A stretch of DNA of 64,000 nt from Alkalihalobacillus sp. BA299 (GTDB lineage: Bacteria > Bacillota > Bacilli > Bacillales > Bacillaceae_F). A program made the position numbers and the translations under genes. Of the stretch, positions 48,121 through 56,828 are shown in pieces. Position 1 is the first letter of the stretch, and each line of letters starts with the position of its first letter. The stretch covers positions 186,001 through 250,000 of the forward strand of contig NZ_JAFLJM010000006.1 of NCBI RefSeq assembly GCF_017745675.1, read 5' to 3'. A model generated the notes under the pieces. The model ran no database searches. It was not told where the DNA came from and saw only the letters and a program-made list of their open reading frames with translations.

Positions 48121-48894
48121 TTGAATGCATTAGATTTGTTTAAATTAGATGGAAAAACAGCAATCGTCACTGGTGGAGGACGCGGTTTAGGTCAACAGAT
48201 GGCAGAAGCGTTTGCAGAAGCTGGGGCTAATGTCGTTGTATGCTCCAGAAAACTTGAAGCTTGTGAAGAAGTTAGTCAAAAGTTAAGAGAAAAAGGTGTC
48301 CGTTCTCTTGCATTTCAATGTGATGTAACGAACCCAAGTGACGTTCAAGATGTTGTTGATGGGACTCTCGAAGAGTTTGGCTCGATTGATATACTTGTCA
48401 ATAATAGTGGCGCAACATGGGGAGCTCCTGCTGTTGAAATGCCCCTTGAAGCCTGGAATAAAGTAATGAATGTTAATGTGACAGGTACTTTTTTGATGTC
48501 TCAGGCGGTTGGGCGAGAAATGATTAAACAACAATCAGGTAAGATTATCAATATTGCGTCTGTTGCTGGATTGGGTGGTGCTGATCCTCGGGTTATGGAT
48601 ACTGTTGGTTATAACACTAGTAAAGGTGCTGTCATTACATTTACAAAAGATCTAGCAACGAAATGGGGCCAATATAATATTAACGTTAACGCGATTGCGC
48701 CAGGCTTTTTCCCGACGAAAATGTCCAAAGGTTTATTAGATAAAGGATCAACGTTAATTTTAGAACGGACGCCGTTAAATCGTTTCGGTAGCGATTATGA
48801 TTTGAAAGGAGCAGCATTGTTTTTAGCCTCTAATGCCTCTAACTTTGTTACAGGTGATGTTCTCGTCGTTGATGGTGGCTCGCATGCTATGTAA
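48121..48894 (+). CDS. SDR family oxidoreductase (1)
   Basis: 257-residue classical short-chain dehydrogenase: TGGGRGLG cofactor loop, NNSG, catalytic Ser in NIASVAG and YNTSK. TTG 48121 is chosen; the GTG at 48103 lies on the AGAGGTGG ribosome site. It has a slightly longer loop before the catalytic Tyr (GGADPRVMDTVGY). In this cluster it may reduce or oxidise a keto/hydroxyacyl-CoA. Confidence 0.82.
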   Translation: MNALDLFKLDGKTAIVTGGGRGLGQQMAEAFAEAGANVVVCSRKLEACEEVSQKLREKGVRSLAFQCDVTNPSDVQDVVDGTLEEFGSIDILVNNSGATWGAPAVEMPLEAWNKVMNVNVTGTFLMSQAVGREMIKQQSGKIINIASVAGLGGADPRVMDTVGYNTSKGAVITFTKDLATKWGQYNINVNAIAPGFFPTKMSKGLLDKGSTLILERTPLNRFGSDYDLKGAALFLASNASNFVTGDVLVVDGGSHAM

Positions 48895-48923
48895 GTGAGT
48901 CTATTCAATTAAGGTTAAAGTAT

Positions 48924-48940
48924 GTTACACAAGGTGTAAC
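48924..48940. other. Inverted repeat before the thiolase gene
   Basis: GTTACAC-AAG-GTGTAAC, a perfect 7-bp inverted repeat in the 128-bp gap between the first SDR and the thiolase. It is unlike the TACTAACCGGTTAGTA operator. It may be an operator or a small hairpin; no promoter is evident. Confidence 0.35.
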
Positions 48941-49022
48941 GTTCTCGATCTTGGATCAACTTATACTTTATCTTTTGAGCAAATTTTTAGAAATCTCATT
49001 CAAAAACTAAGGAGGAGAAGGT

Positions 49023-50198
49023 ATGTCGAAAAGAGATGCGGTTATCGTTTCCGCTGTTCGTACAGCGATCGCAAGACAAGGGGGGGCATTAGCAAGTCTA
49101 CAAGCCCATGAATATGGTGCAGTGGTAATTAAAGAAGCTATGAAAAGGGCAAATGTAACTTCTGAAATGGTAGATGACGTTATTTTTGGAAACGTTTTAA
49201 GTGGAGGAGGAAATATCGCACGTTTAACAGCATTACAAACAGGACTTTCTTTAGAGTTGCCAGGATTAACAGTTGATCGTCAATGTGGTTCTGGAATTAA
49301 TGCTGTAAATCTAGCAGCACAAGCTGTTAAAGCTGGAGATGGGGATGTCTTTATTGCTGGGGGAACAGAGAGTATGAGTCGAGCACCGTATTTAATGGAT
49401 CGGCCGACTAAAGCGTATAGCATGATGCCACCACAATTTAGATCCTCCCAGTTATCGCCAAAAGAAATTGGTAATCCACCGATGGGAATTACTGCTGAAA
49501 ACTTAGCCAAAAAGTATTCTATTTCTCGTGAAGAGCAGGATGAATACTCGTTGATGAGCCAGCAAAGAATGGCTGCTGCGATGGAAGCAGGCTATTATAA
49601 CGAGCAAATCGTTTCAATAGATGTGCCTGTTCGAAAAGGAGAACCGATTCGTTTTTCTGTTGATGAGCATCCTCGTGCGAATACGACGATCGAAGGGCTG
49701 CAAAAGTTACTCCCTGCTTTCCTGAAAGACGGAACAGTAACAGCAGGAAGTAGCTCTGGATTAAATGATGCAGCGAGTGCCCTAGTCATTATGTCTCGTG
49801 AAAAGGCAGAGGAATTAGGATTGAAGCCATTAGCTGTTGTGAGAGACTATACTGTAAGTGGGGTAGACCCAAATATTATGGGAATTGGGCCGGTACCGGC
49901 AACTCGTAAACTATTAAATAAAACGGGGTTAAAGATAGAAGATATTGACTTAATAGAGTTAAATGAAGCGTTTGCAGCTCAAGTTATCGCTTGTAACAGA
50001 GAGCTCGAAATGGATTTAGCAAAGCTCAATGTGAACGGTGGAGCAATTGCTCATGGTCACCCGCTTGGTGCAACAGGAGCGATTCTTATGACAAAAGCGG
50101 TATATGAATTAGAGCGTAGAAAGGCTAGAACTGCATTAATAACGGCTTGTATTGGCGGAGGGCAAGGAATCGCCACATTAATAGAGAGAGAAGGATAG
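49023..50198 (+). CDS. Thiolase family protein (acetyl-CoA C-acyltransferase)
   Basis: 391 residues. All active-site blocks are present: nucleophile Cys in [27 protein letters not shown] and CIGGGQG. It cleaves a 3-ketoacyl-CoA with CoA in the last step of beta-oxidation. AGGAGGAG precedes the ATG. It is 10 bp upstream of the second SDR gene. Confidence 0.92.
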   Translation: MSKRDAVIVSAVRTAIARQGGALASLQAHEYGAVVIKEAMKRANVTSEMVDDVIFGNVLSGGGNIARLTALQTGLSLELPGLTVDRQCGSGINAVNLAAQAVKAGDGDVFIAGGTESMSRAPYLMDRPTKAYSMMPPQFRSSQLSPKEIGNPPMGITAENLAKKYSISREEQDEYSLMSQQRMAAAMEAGYYNEQIVSIDVPVRKGEPIRFSVDEHPRANTTIEGLQKLLPAFLKDGTVTAGSSSGLNDAASALVIMSREKAEELGLKPLAVVRDYTVSGVDPNIMGIGPVPATRKLLNKTGLKIEDIDLIELNEAFAAQVIACNRELEMDLAKLNVNGGAIAHGHPLGATGAILMTKAVYELERRKARTALITACIGGGQGIATLIEREG

Positions 50199-50208
50199 AG
50201 GTGTTTAT

Positions 50209-50961
50209 ATGCGGGTAAAAAACAAAGTAGCCATAGTTACAGGAGGGAGCAGCGGAATTGGTCGCTCTGCTGCTCTGCGTTTAGCTGAAGAAGGTGCAAA
50301 GGTGATTGTATCTGATGTCAATGAACAAGCTGGTGAGGAAACGGTTTCTGCCATTCATAAAAATGGTGGTGAAGCTTCTTTCATTAAAGCTGATGTTTCG
50401 AATGAAGAAGAAATAAAACGACTGATGAATTCAACTTTTAAGCAGTACGGTTCAATCGATATTGTTTTTAATAATGCAGGTGTTGGTAATCAACAATTAA
50501 AGATTACCGAACTTGAGACTGAAGAGTGGGATAAAGTTGTGAACATTAATTTAAAGGGTGTTTATTTAGGGATGAAGCATGCCATTCCATACATGGAAAA
50601 AGGAAATGGTGGTTCGATTATTAATACTTCTAGTGTTCTCGGAATAAAAGGGATGAAATTTCAAGGCCCTTATAATGCAGCAAAAGGCGGGGTCATCACA
50701 TTAACCAAAAATGCAGCACTGGAATTTGGTAAAAAAAATATTCGTGTGAATGCGATAGCACCAGGTGTTATTGATACGCCAATTATAAATGATTGGCGCG
50801 AAGATGAGTGGAAATGGGGGATTATTTCCAAAGCGAATGCCTTAAGACGTTTAGGAAAACCAGAAGAGGTTGCTAATGTCGTCCTGTTTTTAGCTTCAGA
50901 TGAGGCATCGTTTGTAACCGGTTCGACAGTCATGGTGGATGGTGGTGGACTAACGTTTTAA
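50209..50961 (+). CDS. SDR family oxidoreductase (2)
   Basis: 250-residue short-chain dehydrogenase: TGGSSGIG, NNAGV, catalytic Ser in NTSSVLG and YNAAK. Asp at the end of the second strand (SDVN) suggests preference for NAD(H). It resembles 3-hydroxyacyl/3-hydroxybutyrate-type dehydrogenases. It is immediately followed by the ligase remnant. Confidence 0.83.
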   Translation: MRVKNKVAIVTGGSSGIGRSAALRLAEEGAKVIVSDVNEQAGEETVSAIHKNGGEASFIKADVSNEEEIKRLMNSTFKQYGSIDIVFNNAGVGNQQLKITELETEEWDKVVNINLKGVYLGMKHAIPYMEKGNGGSIINTSSVLGIKGMKFQGPYNAAKGGVITLTKNAALEFGKKNIRVNAIAPGVIDTPIINDWREDEWKWGIISKANALRRLGKPEEVANVVLFLASDEASFVTGSTVMVDGGGLTF

Positions 50962-50978
50962 GCTTCAATGGAGAGAGT

Positions 50979-51128
50979 ATGTTCGATGAACAATCTGAAG
51001 TTGAAATCAAGAGGTATTTTGAAAAGCATTTAGCCGCTTATAAAGTTCCTAAAATCTTTGAGTTTCGTGGCGAACTTCCTAAAACGAGTGTAGGAAAAAT
51101 ATTATGGGAAGAACATCAAGTGAAATAA
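50979..51128 (+). pseudogene. Remnant of an acyl-CoA synthetase (C-terminal AMP-binding domain)
   Basis: 49 codons read MFDEQSEVEIKRYFEKHLAAYK ... and end WEEHQVK. This is the C-terminal end of fatty-acid/acyl-CoA ligases: AAYKVPK, EFRGELPKTSVGKIL with the catalytic A10 lysine. The ~450 residues before it (AMP-binding core) are missing and the reading frame begins at once after the SDR stop. It is too short to be active, although a GGAGAG box could allow translation. Confidence 0.8.
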
Positions 51129-51170
51129 AAACATCGCAGAAGCTCTAGAAAAGGAGTGTGAAGGTTGGTA

Positions 51171-51179
51171 TGCTATAAT
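51171..51179 (+). promoter_or_regulatory. Extended -10 promoter of the tetR gene
   Basis: TGCTATAAT is a perfect extended -10. The -35 region is poor. An ACTAAC half-site of the island operator follows at once (51181-51186), which might allow weak autoregulation. Confidence 0.5.
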
Positions 51180-51215
51180 AACTAACAGAATACACTGAAG
51201 ATGGTGGGGTTGACA

Positions 51216-51779
51216 ATGAAGAATAAAATTTTTGAAAAAAGTGTTGAGTTATTTGATAGTAAAGGATTTTCTGAGACGTCCATTCAACATATTGTGGATG
51301 AACTAGGAGTTACAAAGGGAACTTTTTATTATTACTTTACGAGTAAAGAGCAACTCCTAATGGAAATTCATATGCAGTTTATAGATGATATACTCTCAAG
51401 GCAAGGAAAAATTATTGATGATTCAAACTTATCCTGTCAGGAGAAGCTATATAGAATTGTCACGATGTTAATTAAAAATATAGAGAGTCAGGGGAAAAGC
51501 GCTAGAATATTTTTTCGTGAAATGCAAAATCTTTCCCAAGAACATCTCTCAAAAATTTTTGAAAAGCGTGATCAATTCAGGATTAACCTACAACAATTAG
51601 TTAAACTAGGGATCGAAAAAGGTGAATTCCGACAAGATTTGGACTCTCATATCGTTACACTTGGGATTTTAGGAATGTGTAATTGGTCGTATCATTGGTT
51701 TGAACCAGATGGACCATTACCAGACGTAGCGGTGGCAAAGATTTACATGGATTTAATTTTGAATGGCATTAAATCATAA
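51216..51779 (+). CDS. TetR/AcrR family transcriptional regulator
   Basis: 187 residues with an N-terminal helix-turn-helix (TSIQHIVDELGVTKGTFYYYF) and a C-terminal ligand domain of the FadR/PaaR style. ATG 51216 follows GGTGGGG. It is the only regulator in the island and most likely binds the ACTAACCGGTTAGT palindromes, releasing on binding an acyl-CoA; this is inference by position. Confidence 0.88.
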   Translation: MKNKIFEKSVELFDSKGFSETSIQHIVDELGVTKGTFYYYFTSKEQLLMEIHMQFIDDILSRQGKIIDDSNLSCQEKLYRIVTMLIKNIESQGKSARIFFREMQNLSQEHLSKIFEKRDQFRINLQQLVKLGIEKGEFRQDLDSHIVTLGILGMCNWSYHWFEPDGPLPDVAVAKIYMDLILNGIKS

Positions 51780-51783
51780 AAAA

Positions 51784-51807
51784 ACATCTCTGTGGTTCAG
51801 AGGTGTG
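51784..51807 (+). terminator. Hairpin after tetR
   Basis: ACATCTCTG and CAGAGGTGT form a 9-bp stem with one G-T pair, followed by GATTTAAAG; a weak terminator. Confidence 0.5.
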
Positions 51808-51815
51808 ATTTAAAG

Positions 51816-51833
51816 ATACTGACTGTTTAGTAT
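51816..51833. promoter_or_regulatory. TetR-family operator O4 (degenerate)
   Basis: ATACTGACTGTTTAGTAT matches the 18-bp operator at 57963-57980 in 15 positions and keeps both outer half-sites. It lies 18 bp before the 3-hydroxyacyl-CoA dehydrogenase gene. Confidence 0.6.
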
Positions 51834-51851
51834 GTGAGGGAGGAATAAGTA

Positions 51852-52736
51852 ATGGGAATTAATGAAGTTAAACATATAACGGTGATTGGTGCAGGATCTA
51901 TGGGACACCAAATTGCGATGCTTTGTGCATTAGGAGGATATGAAACTAAACTTCAAGATATTCAAGAAACGGCCTTGCAAAAAGCAAAAGAAAGCCTCCA
52001 CTTTCAAATGAGCAAGTGGGTAAAAAAAGGGAAGATTAGCCAAGAAGATTTGGACCGTGCATTTTCTCGTTTAGTATTCACGACGAGCTTGGAAGAAGCT
52101 GCTGTAAATACAGATTTTGTAATCGAGGCCGTTGTTGAGAAGTTAGCTGTAAAAAGAGAATTGTTTGAAAAACTAGATCGTCTTACGCCGCCGCATGCGA
52201 TATTAGCTACAAACAGCTCAACCATTATTAATTCTCAAATAGCAGATGTTACGTCTCGTCCAGAAAAGGTTTGTAATATGCATTTCTTTTTCCCTCCTCT
52301 AGTGATGGACTGTGTTGAAGTGGTGATGAGTGAGCAAACATCTGAAGAAACTGCTCAAATAACGATGGATGTATGTGAACAAATAAATCGTACAGCTGTC
52401 TTACTTAAAAAAGAGATTTGGGGCTTTGTTGCAAATCGACTATTATTCGCCCTTCATGCGGAAGCGATTAAGCTTTACGAAGATGGAATATGCGACTTTA
52501 AAGATATCGATATTATTACAAAAAAGGCTTTAAATCACCCGCTCGGTCCATTCGAGTTAATGGATTTATCTGGAATTGATGTAGGTTACTTTGCTCAAGA
52601 ACAGCGTTATAAAGAAACGGGAGACCCAAAAGACAAACCGGCAAAATGTATTGAAGAAAAAGTTAAAGCAGGGACATTAGGAAGAAAAACGGGCAATGGT
52701 TGGTACGATTATGAACAAGTAGAGGTGAAGAAATAA
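51852..52736 (+). CDS. 3-hydroxyacyl-CoA dehydrogenase
   Basis: 294 residues, the short 3-hydroxybutyryl-CoA dehydrogenase form. NAD loop GAGSMGHQIA; catalytic blocks NSSTI and MHFFFPPLVMDCVEVV; C-terminal helical domain GFVANRLLFALHAEA. Oxidises an L-3-hydroxyacyl-CoA. GGAGG precedes the ATG, and its stop overlaps the next ATG by one base. Confidence 0.92.
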   Translation: MGINEVKHITVIGAGSMGHQIAMLCALGGYETKLQDIQETALQKAKESLHFQMSKWVKKGKISQEDLDRAFSRLVFTTSLEEAAVNTDFVIEAVVEKLAVKRELFEKLDRLTPPHAILATNSSTIINSQIADVTSRPEKVCNMHFFFPPLVMDCVEVVMSEQTSEETAQITMDVCEQINRTAVLLKKEIWGFVANRLLFALHAEAIKLYEDGICDFKDIDIITKKALNHPLGPFELMDLSGIDVGYFAQEQRYKETGDPKDKPAKCIEEKVKAGTLGRKTGNGWYDYEQVEVKK

Positions 52737-53515
52737 TGGGACAATTAGTCACTTTAAGAAAAGAAGCAGGAATTGGAATTGTGACAATTGATAATCCACC
52801 ACTTAACGTTCTTAGTCAACAAGTTGTAGCTGAGTTAAGTGATGTTTTTTCTACGATTGAACAGGATCAAGAAGTAGTTACTGTTATTTTAACAGGTGCT
52901 GGGAATAAGGCATTTATGGCAGGAGCAGATATTAAAGAATTCCCACAAACGATTGGGAAACCAAATATGAAAGAAAATGTTATGAAATCACATCAAGTAC
53001 TTAATCAAATTGACTTTTTACCAAAGCCAACAATTGCTGTCTTAAACGGTTTAACTTTCGGTGGTGGTTGTGAGCTAGCGTTAACTTGTGACTTAAGAAT
53101 TGCAGAGGAGCATAGTCAGCTAGGGTTACCTGAGATTAAACTCGGTATTTTCCCAGGTGGTGGAGGGACACAACGATTGCCACGCCTAATAGGAGAGGCT
53201 AAGGCTAAAGAACTTATGTTTATTGGAGATCCAATTACAGCCAAGGAAGCAGAGAATATCGGCCTTGTGAATAAAGTCGTTCCAAGTGGAAGTGGAATGG
53301 AGGAAGCTTTAACTATTGCCAAAAAAATAAGTGGATATTCGCTACAAGCTCTTTCAAGAATTAAGAAAGCAGTTGATGAAGGCACCAATATGGAATTTAA
53401 TGAGGCAATTGACCGAGAAGCAGAGCTTTTTGCAGAAGTATTCCAAACTGAAGATGTTCGAGAAGGCGTTCAAGCTTTTATTGAAAAGAGACGACCTGTG
53501 TTTACTCATAAGTAA
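52736..53515 (+). CDS. Enoyl-CoA hydratase/isomerase family protein (1)
   Basis: 259-residue crotonase-fold enzyme. FMAGADIKEF and GGGCELALTCDLRIA form the oxyanion hole; the two glutamates of true hydratases are plausible at residues in the CELAL and LGLPEIKLG blocks. It hydrates an enoyl-CoA for the dehydrogenase encoded just before it. Confidence 0.9.
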   Translation: MGQLVTLRKEAGIGIVTIDNPPLNVLSQQVVAELSDVFSTIEQDQEVVTVILTGAGNKAFMAGADIKEFPQTIGKPNMKENVMKSHQVLNQIDFLPKPTIAVLNGLTFGGGCELALTCDLRIAEEHSQLGLPEIKLGIFPGGGGTQRLPRLIGEAKAKELMFIGDPITAKEAENIGLVNKVVPSGSGMEEALTIAKKISGYSLQALSRIKKAVDEGTNMEFNEAIDREAELFAEVFQTEDVREGVQAFIEKRRPVFTHK

Positions 53516-53615
53516 CGGAATAAATAGAGGTAAAGTAGATTTCTGTAGTTAAGTCATTTCTGCATGATGTGTATGAAAACAGAAAGGTCTATAGCAAATA
53601 GAAAGGGGCGAGTCG

Positions 53616-54023
53616 ATGTTCCATGAAATTACAGTAAAAGTACGGGCATGTGAAACAGATGGCCTAGGACATGTAAGTAATATCAGTTATTTTATCTATT
53701 TAGAAGAAGCACGAATAGAATTTTTTAAATTATTTTCTACTGATATGGATATGAAGAGTTGGAAATTCATTTTAGCGCATACAGGCTGTGATTTTATTCA
53801 TCAAGCCTATTTTGATGAGCGTCTGACAATAAAAACATCTATTGAACATGTTGGAAATTCGAGCTTTCAAGTTATTCATCACATGTACAACCGTGACCAA
53901 AAGCTCATTGCAAAAGGAAAAGCTGTAGTCGTGTACTTTGATTTTCAAGAACAAAAAAGTAAACTCATACCAGATGAAATAAAAGAAAAATTAAATCAAT
54001 TTTTAATAGGTACTCCATCTTAA
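53616..54023 (+). CDS. Acyl-CoA thioesterase, hotdog (4HBT/YbgC-like)
   Basis: 135 residues with the hotdog signature ETDGLGHVSNISYFIYLEEAR. It hydrolyses an acyl-CoA, perhaps to relieve trapped intermediates. Preceded by AAAGGGGCG and 100 bp after the hydratase. The substrate cannot be read. Confidence 0.85.
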   Translation: MFHEITVKVRACETDGLGHVSNISYFIYLEEARIEFFKLFSTDMDMKSWKFILAHTGCDFIHQAYFDERLTIKTSIEHVGNSSFQVIHHMYNRDQKLIAKGKAVVVYFDFQEQKSKLIPDEIKEKLNQFLIGTPS

Positions 54024-54076
54024 TAATGATTCAGTTTCAGTTAAAAAGATAATTTTCAAAAAGAAGGAGTTTTAAG

Positions 54077-55144
54077 ATGAGTTTTAAAGATACCATACCT
54101 GTTCGTAAGGGGGAAGAGCTTGATCATAGGAAGCTTGAGACCTATTTACGAGACTATGTTCAAGAACTTGAAGAACACTCACTTGAGATTGAACAATTTC
54201 CTTCGGGTCACTCCAATTTAACCTACTCTTTAAAAGCTGGTCTATGGGAGGCAGTTCTCCGCCGTCCTCCTTTAGGACCTGTAGCACCTAAAGCTCACGA
54301 TATGAAACGAGAGTACTATATTTTAAAGGAAGTTCATCCAGTTTTTCCAGGCGCTCCTAAACCGATTGTATTTTGTGAGGATGAAAGTATCATTGGTAGA
54401 CCTTTTTTTATTATGGAACGTCGCCATGGGATTGTCATAGATACCGAATTTCCACCTGAAATCGAGGTTACCGCTGACATCTGTAGAAAGATTTCTGAAA
54501 CGATGATTCATACTTTAGTTGATTTGCATAGCATTGATTATCGATCGACAAGGTTAATAGAAATAAGCCGTCCTGAAGGTTTTATGGAACGTCAAGTAAA
54601 TGGTTGGATTGGCAGATACGCTAAAGCAAAAACGGATGATATTAAAGGTGTAGAAGAGCTAACGAATTGGTTAGTGAAGAACGTGCCAACATCTCCAGAT
54701 CCTTCAGTCATTCACTATGATTTTAAATTGAATAATTCGATGTTTGCACATGATGATATTACTAAAATTGTCGGTTTATTTGATTGGGAAATGACGACTG
54801 TGGGGGATCCGTTAGCAGACTTAGGAGTTGCTTTAGGTTATTGGATCGAGGACAGTGACCCAGATCTATTAAAGATTGGTTTTGGAAAACCTCCTGTTAC
54901 TGTACTCCCTGGCTTTATGTCTAGGAGTGAAATGGTTGAACACTATGCCAAAAAAAGTGGACGTGACGTTTCAAGTGTTCATTATTATCTAACCTTCGCT
55001 TATTTCAAACTAGCTGTTATTGCCCAACAAATCTACTATCGTTATAAAAAGGGGCAAACGAAAGACGCTCGTTTTTCAAAATTTAACTCTACAGTTGCTA
55101 GTTTAATTCATCATGGACTATCAGTTTCAAAGGAGCCTTTTTAG
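54077..55144 (+). CDS. Phosphotransferase family protein, ACAD10/11-kinase (LvaA-like)
   Basis: 355-residue APH-fold kinase. The N-lobe has FPSGHSNLTY (residues 41-50) and LRRPPLGPVAPKAHDMKREY; the catalytic loop is H213-Y-D215-F-K-L-N-N220 (usually HGD in the family) and the Mg site is D236-W-E. This is the kinase type fused to an acyl-CoA dehydrogenase in ACAD10/11 and encoded as LvaA in levulinate clusters, where it phosphorylates the 4-hydroxyl of an acyl-CoA. The partner dehydrogenase is at 46831. The hydroxyl substrate is inferred. Confidence 0.85.
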   Translation: MSFKDTIPVRKGEELDHRKLETYLRDYVQELEEHSLEIEQFPSGHSNLTYSLKAGLWEAVLRRPPLGPVAPKAHDMKREYYILKEVHPVFPGAPKPIVFCEDESIIGRPFFIMERRHGIVIDTEFPPEIEVTADICRKISETMIHTLVDLHSIDYRSTRLIEISRPEGFMERQVNGWIGRYAKAKTDDIKGVEELTNWLVKNVPTSPDPSVIHYDFKLNNSMFAHDDITKIVGLFDWEMTTVGDPLADLGVALGYWIEDSDPDLLKIGFGKPPVTVLPGFMSRSEMVEHYAKKSGRDVSSVHYYLTFAYFKLAVIAQQIYYRYKKGQTKDARFSKFNSTVASLIHHGLSVSKEPF

Positions 55145-55253
55145 CCCCTATGAGGGTTATGTATAATGCATGTTCAAAGATCAACAGCTAGTGACATCAG
55201 CTTATGTCAATGAAGTGGTCAATATACGTCATAATTTGCTAGGGGGAAATTCG

Positions 55254-56018
55254 ATGTCACGATTTAACGATCGAGTTTGTGTTATTACAGGTGCAGGTAG
55301 TGGGATTGGAAAGGAAACAGCTATTAGACTTGCTAAAGAAGGAGCGAAAGTAGTACTAGTTGGCCGAACAGAATCAAAGCTAAATAAAGTGGCTACTGAA
55401 ATAGTCACAGCCTATGGGGAAGGTTCAGCTCTTTCTTTTCCAGCTGATGTGACAAAAGAGGAAGATGTATTAAAATTAGCACAGTTTGTCAAAGGTCAAT
55501 ATGGACGTCTGGAAGTGGTTATTAATAATGCTGGCGGCTCAGGTTCATCGTCCATTTTAGAAATGAATGTGGATGAATGGGACCGAACTCAGGCTACAAA
55601 TTTAAAAAGTGTGTTTCTAGTATCTAAGCAATTAAGTAAGGTGATGATTGAGACCAAAGCACAACAGGGGGCAATTGTTAATGTTGCGTCATTATCAGGC
55701 TATAAAGCAGGTGCAAAGATCCCTCATTACAGTGCAGCAAAAGCAGGTGTTATTAATTTTACAAGAGCACTGGCAAATGAGTTAGCCCCATTTGTGATTC
55801 GTGTGAACTCAGTTTCACCAGGATTTATTGAAACTCCTTTAACGGAAAAAGGTTTAGAAAATGAACATTTTACAGCCGCGATTGAGCGAAACACAGCGTT
55901 GAAGAGAGTTGGAAAAGCAAAGGAAATTGCTAATGTTATTACGTTTGTTGCATCTAGTGAAGCAAGTTACATGACAGGATCTGATGTATTAGTTGATGGT
56001 GGTTGGCTTATTACCTAA
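55254..56018 (+). CDS. SDR family oxidoreductase (3)
   Basis: 254-residue short-chain dehydrogenase: TGAGSGIG, NNAGG, NVASLSG and YSAAK. GRTESK after the second strand (Arg) suggests NADPH. ATG 55254 has AGGGGG upstream; the ATG at 55170 has no good site and adds 28 unrelated residues. It would suit reduction of a 4-keto or 3-keto acyl-CoA. Confidence 0.83.
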   Translation: MSRFNDRVCVITGAGSGIGKETAIRLAKEGAKVVLVGRTESKLNKVATEIVTAYGEGSALSFPADVTKEEDVLKLAQFVKGQYGRLEVVINNAGGSGSSSILEMNVDEWDRTQATNLKSVFLVSKQLSKVMIETKAQQGAIVNVASLSGYKAGAKIPHYSAAKAGVINFTRALANELAPFVIRVNSVSPGFIETPLTEKGLENEHFTAAIERNTALKRVGKAKEIANVITFVASSEASYMTGSDVLVDGGWLIT

Positions 56019-56033
56019 AAGGAGGTTGAAAGA

Positions 56034-56813
56034 ATGGATAATCAACATTTATTAACTCATATTGAATCAGGTGTAATGAGACTTACTTTAAATCGCCCAG
56101 AAGCGTTAAATGCATTTAGTCCAGAAATGATCACAGGCTTAATGGATTCGATTAAAGAAGCAAAGGAAAATCAAGATGTTAAAGTAATAGTTATTAATGG
56201 AGCGGGGCGTGCATTTAGCTCTGGTGGTGATGTAAAAACTATGGGAAAGGCATCTGGCGTTGAAGTTTACGAGCATATCGGTAAGCTGAACGATCTCATT
56301 TTAGAAATACAATCGTTAGAAAAACCAGTCGTTGCCGCTGTTCATGGTTTTGCAGCTGGAGCAGGCTTTAATTTAGCATTAGCGTGTGATTTAATCGTTG
56401 CCGCTGATGATAGCAAATTTGTACTTAGTTTTGCACAAGTAGGGTTAATTTCAGATGGAGGAGGATTATATTTCCTACCTAAAGTACTCGGACCTTATCG
56501 AGCAAAAGAATTATTATTTAGTGCAAAGCCAATAGAAGCTAAAAAAGCAAAAGAATGGGGAATCGTGAATGAAATTGTCCCGTTAGAGGAACTTGAAGCT
56601 ACATTAGAAGTTTTTGCAAATCAATTAGCTAATGGTCCGACACGTGCAATTGGATTAATGAAAAAAATTGTAGATGAAGCAGCTACGATGACATTAGAAG
56701 ATATCTTAAAGCGTGAGCAAATAACACAAACTTTGATGGTTACCACAGATGACCATCTTGAAGGTGTTCAAGCGTTTGTTGAGAAAAGAAAAGCAAAATT
56801 TACTGGTAAATGA
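56034..56813 (+). CDS. Enoyl-CoA hydratase/isomerase family protein (2)
   Basis: 259-residue crotonase-fold enzyme; SSGGDVKTM and GAGFNLALACDLIVA form the CoA/oxyanion site. The usual hydratase Glu of the first block (CELAL) is replaced here by Asn (FNLAL), so it may be an isomerase rather than a hydratase. AGGAGG precedes it. Confidence 0.88.
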   Translation: MDNQHLLTHIESGVMRLTLNRPEALNAFSPEMITGLMDSIKEAKENQDVKVIVINGAGRAFSSGGDVKTMGKASGVEVYEHIGKLNDLILEIQSLEKPVVAAVHGFAAGAGFNLALACDLIVAADDSKFVLSFAQVGLISDGGGLYFLPKVLGPYRAKELLFSAKPIEAKKAKEWGIVNEIVPLEELEATLEVFANQLANGPTRAIGLMKKIVDEAATMTLEDILKREQITQTLMVTTDDHLEGVQAFVEKRKAKFTGK

Positions 56814-56828
56814 ATAGGAGAGTATAAA

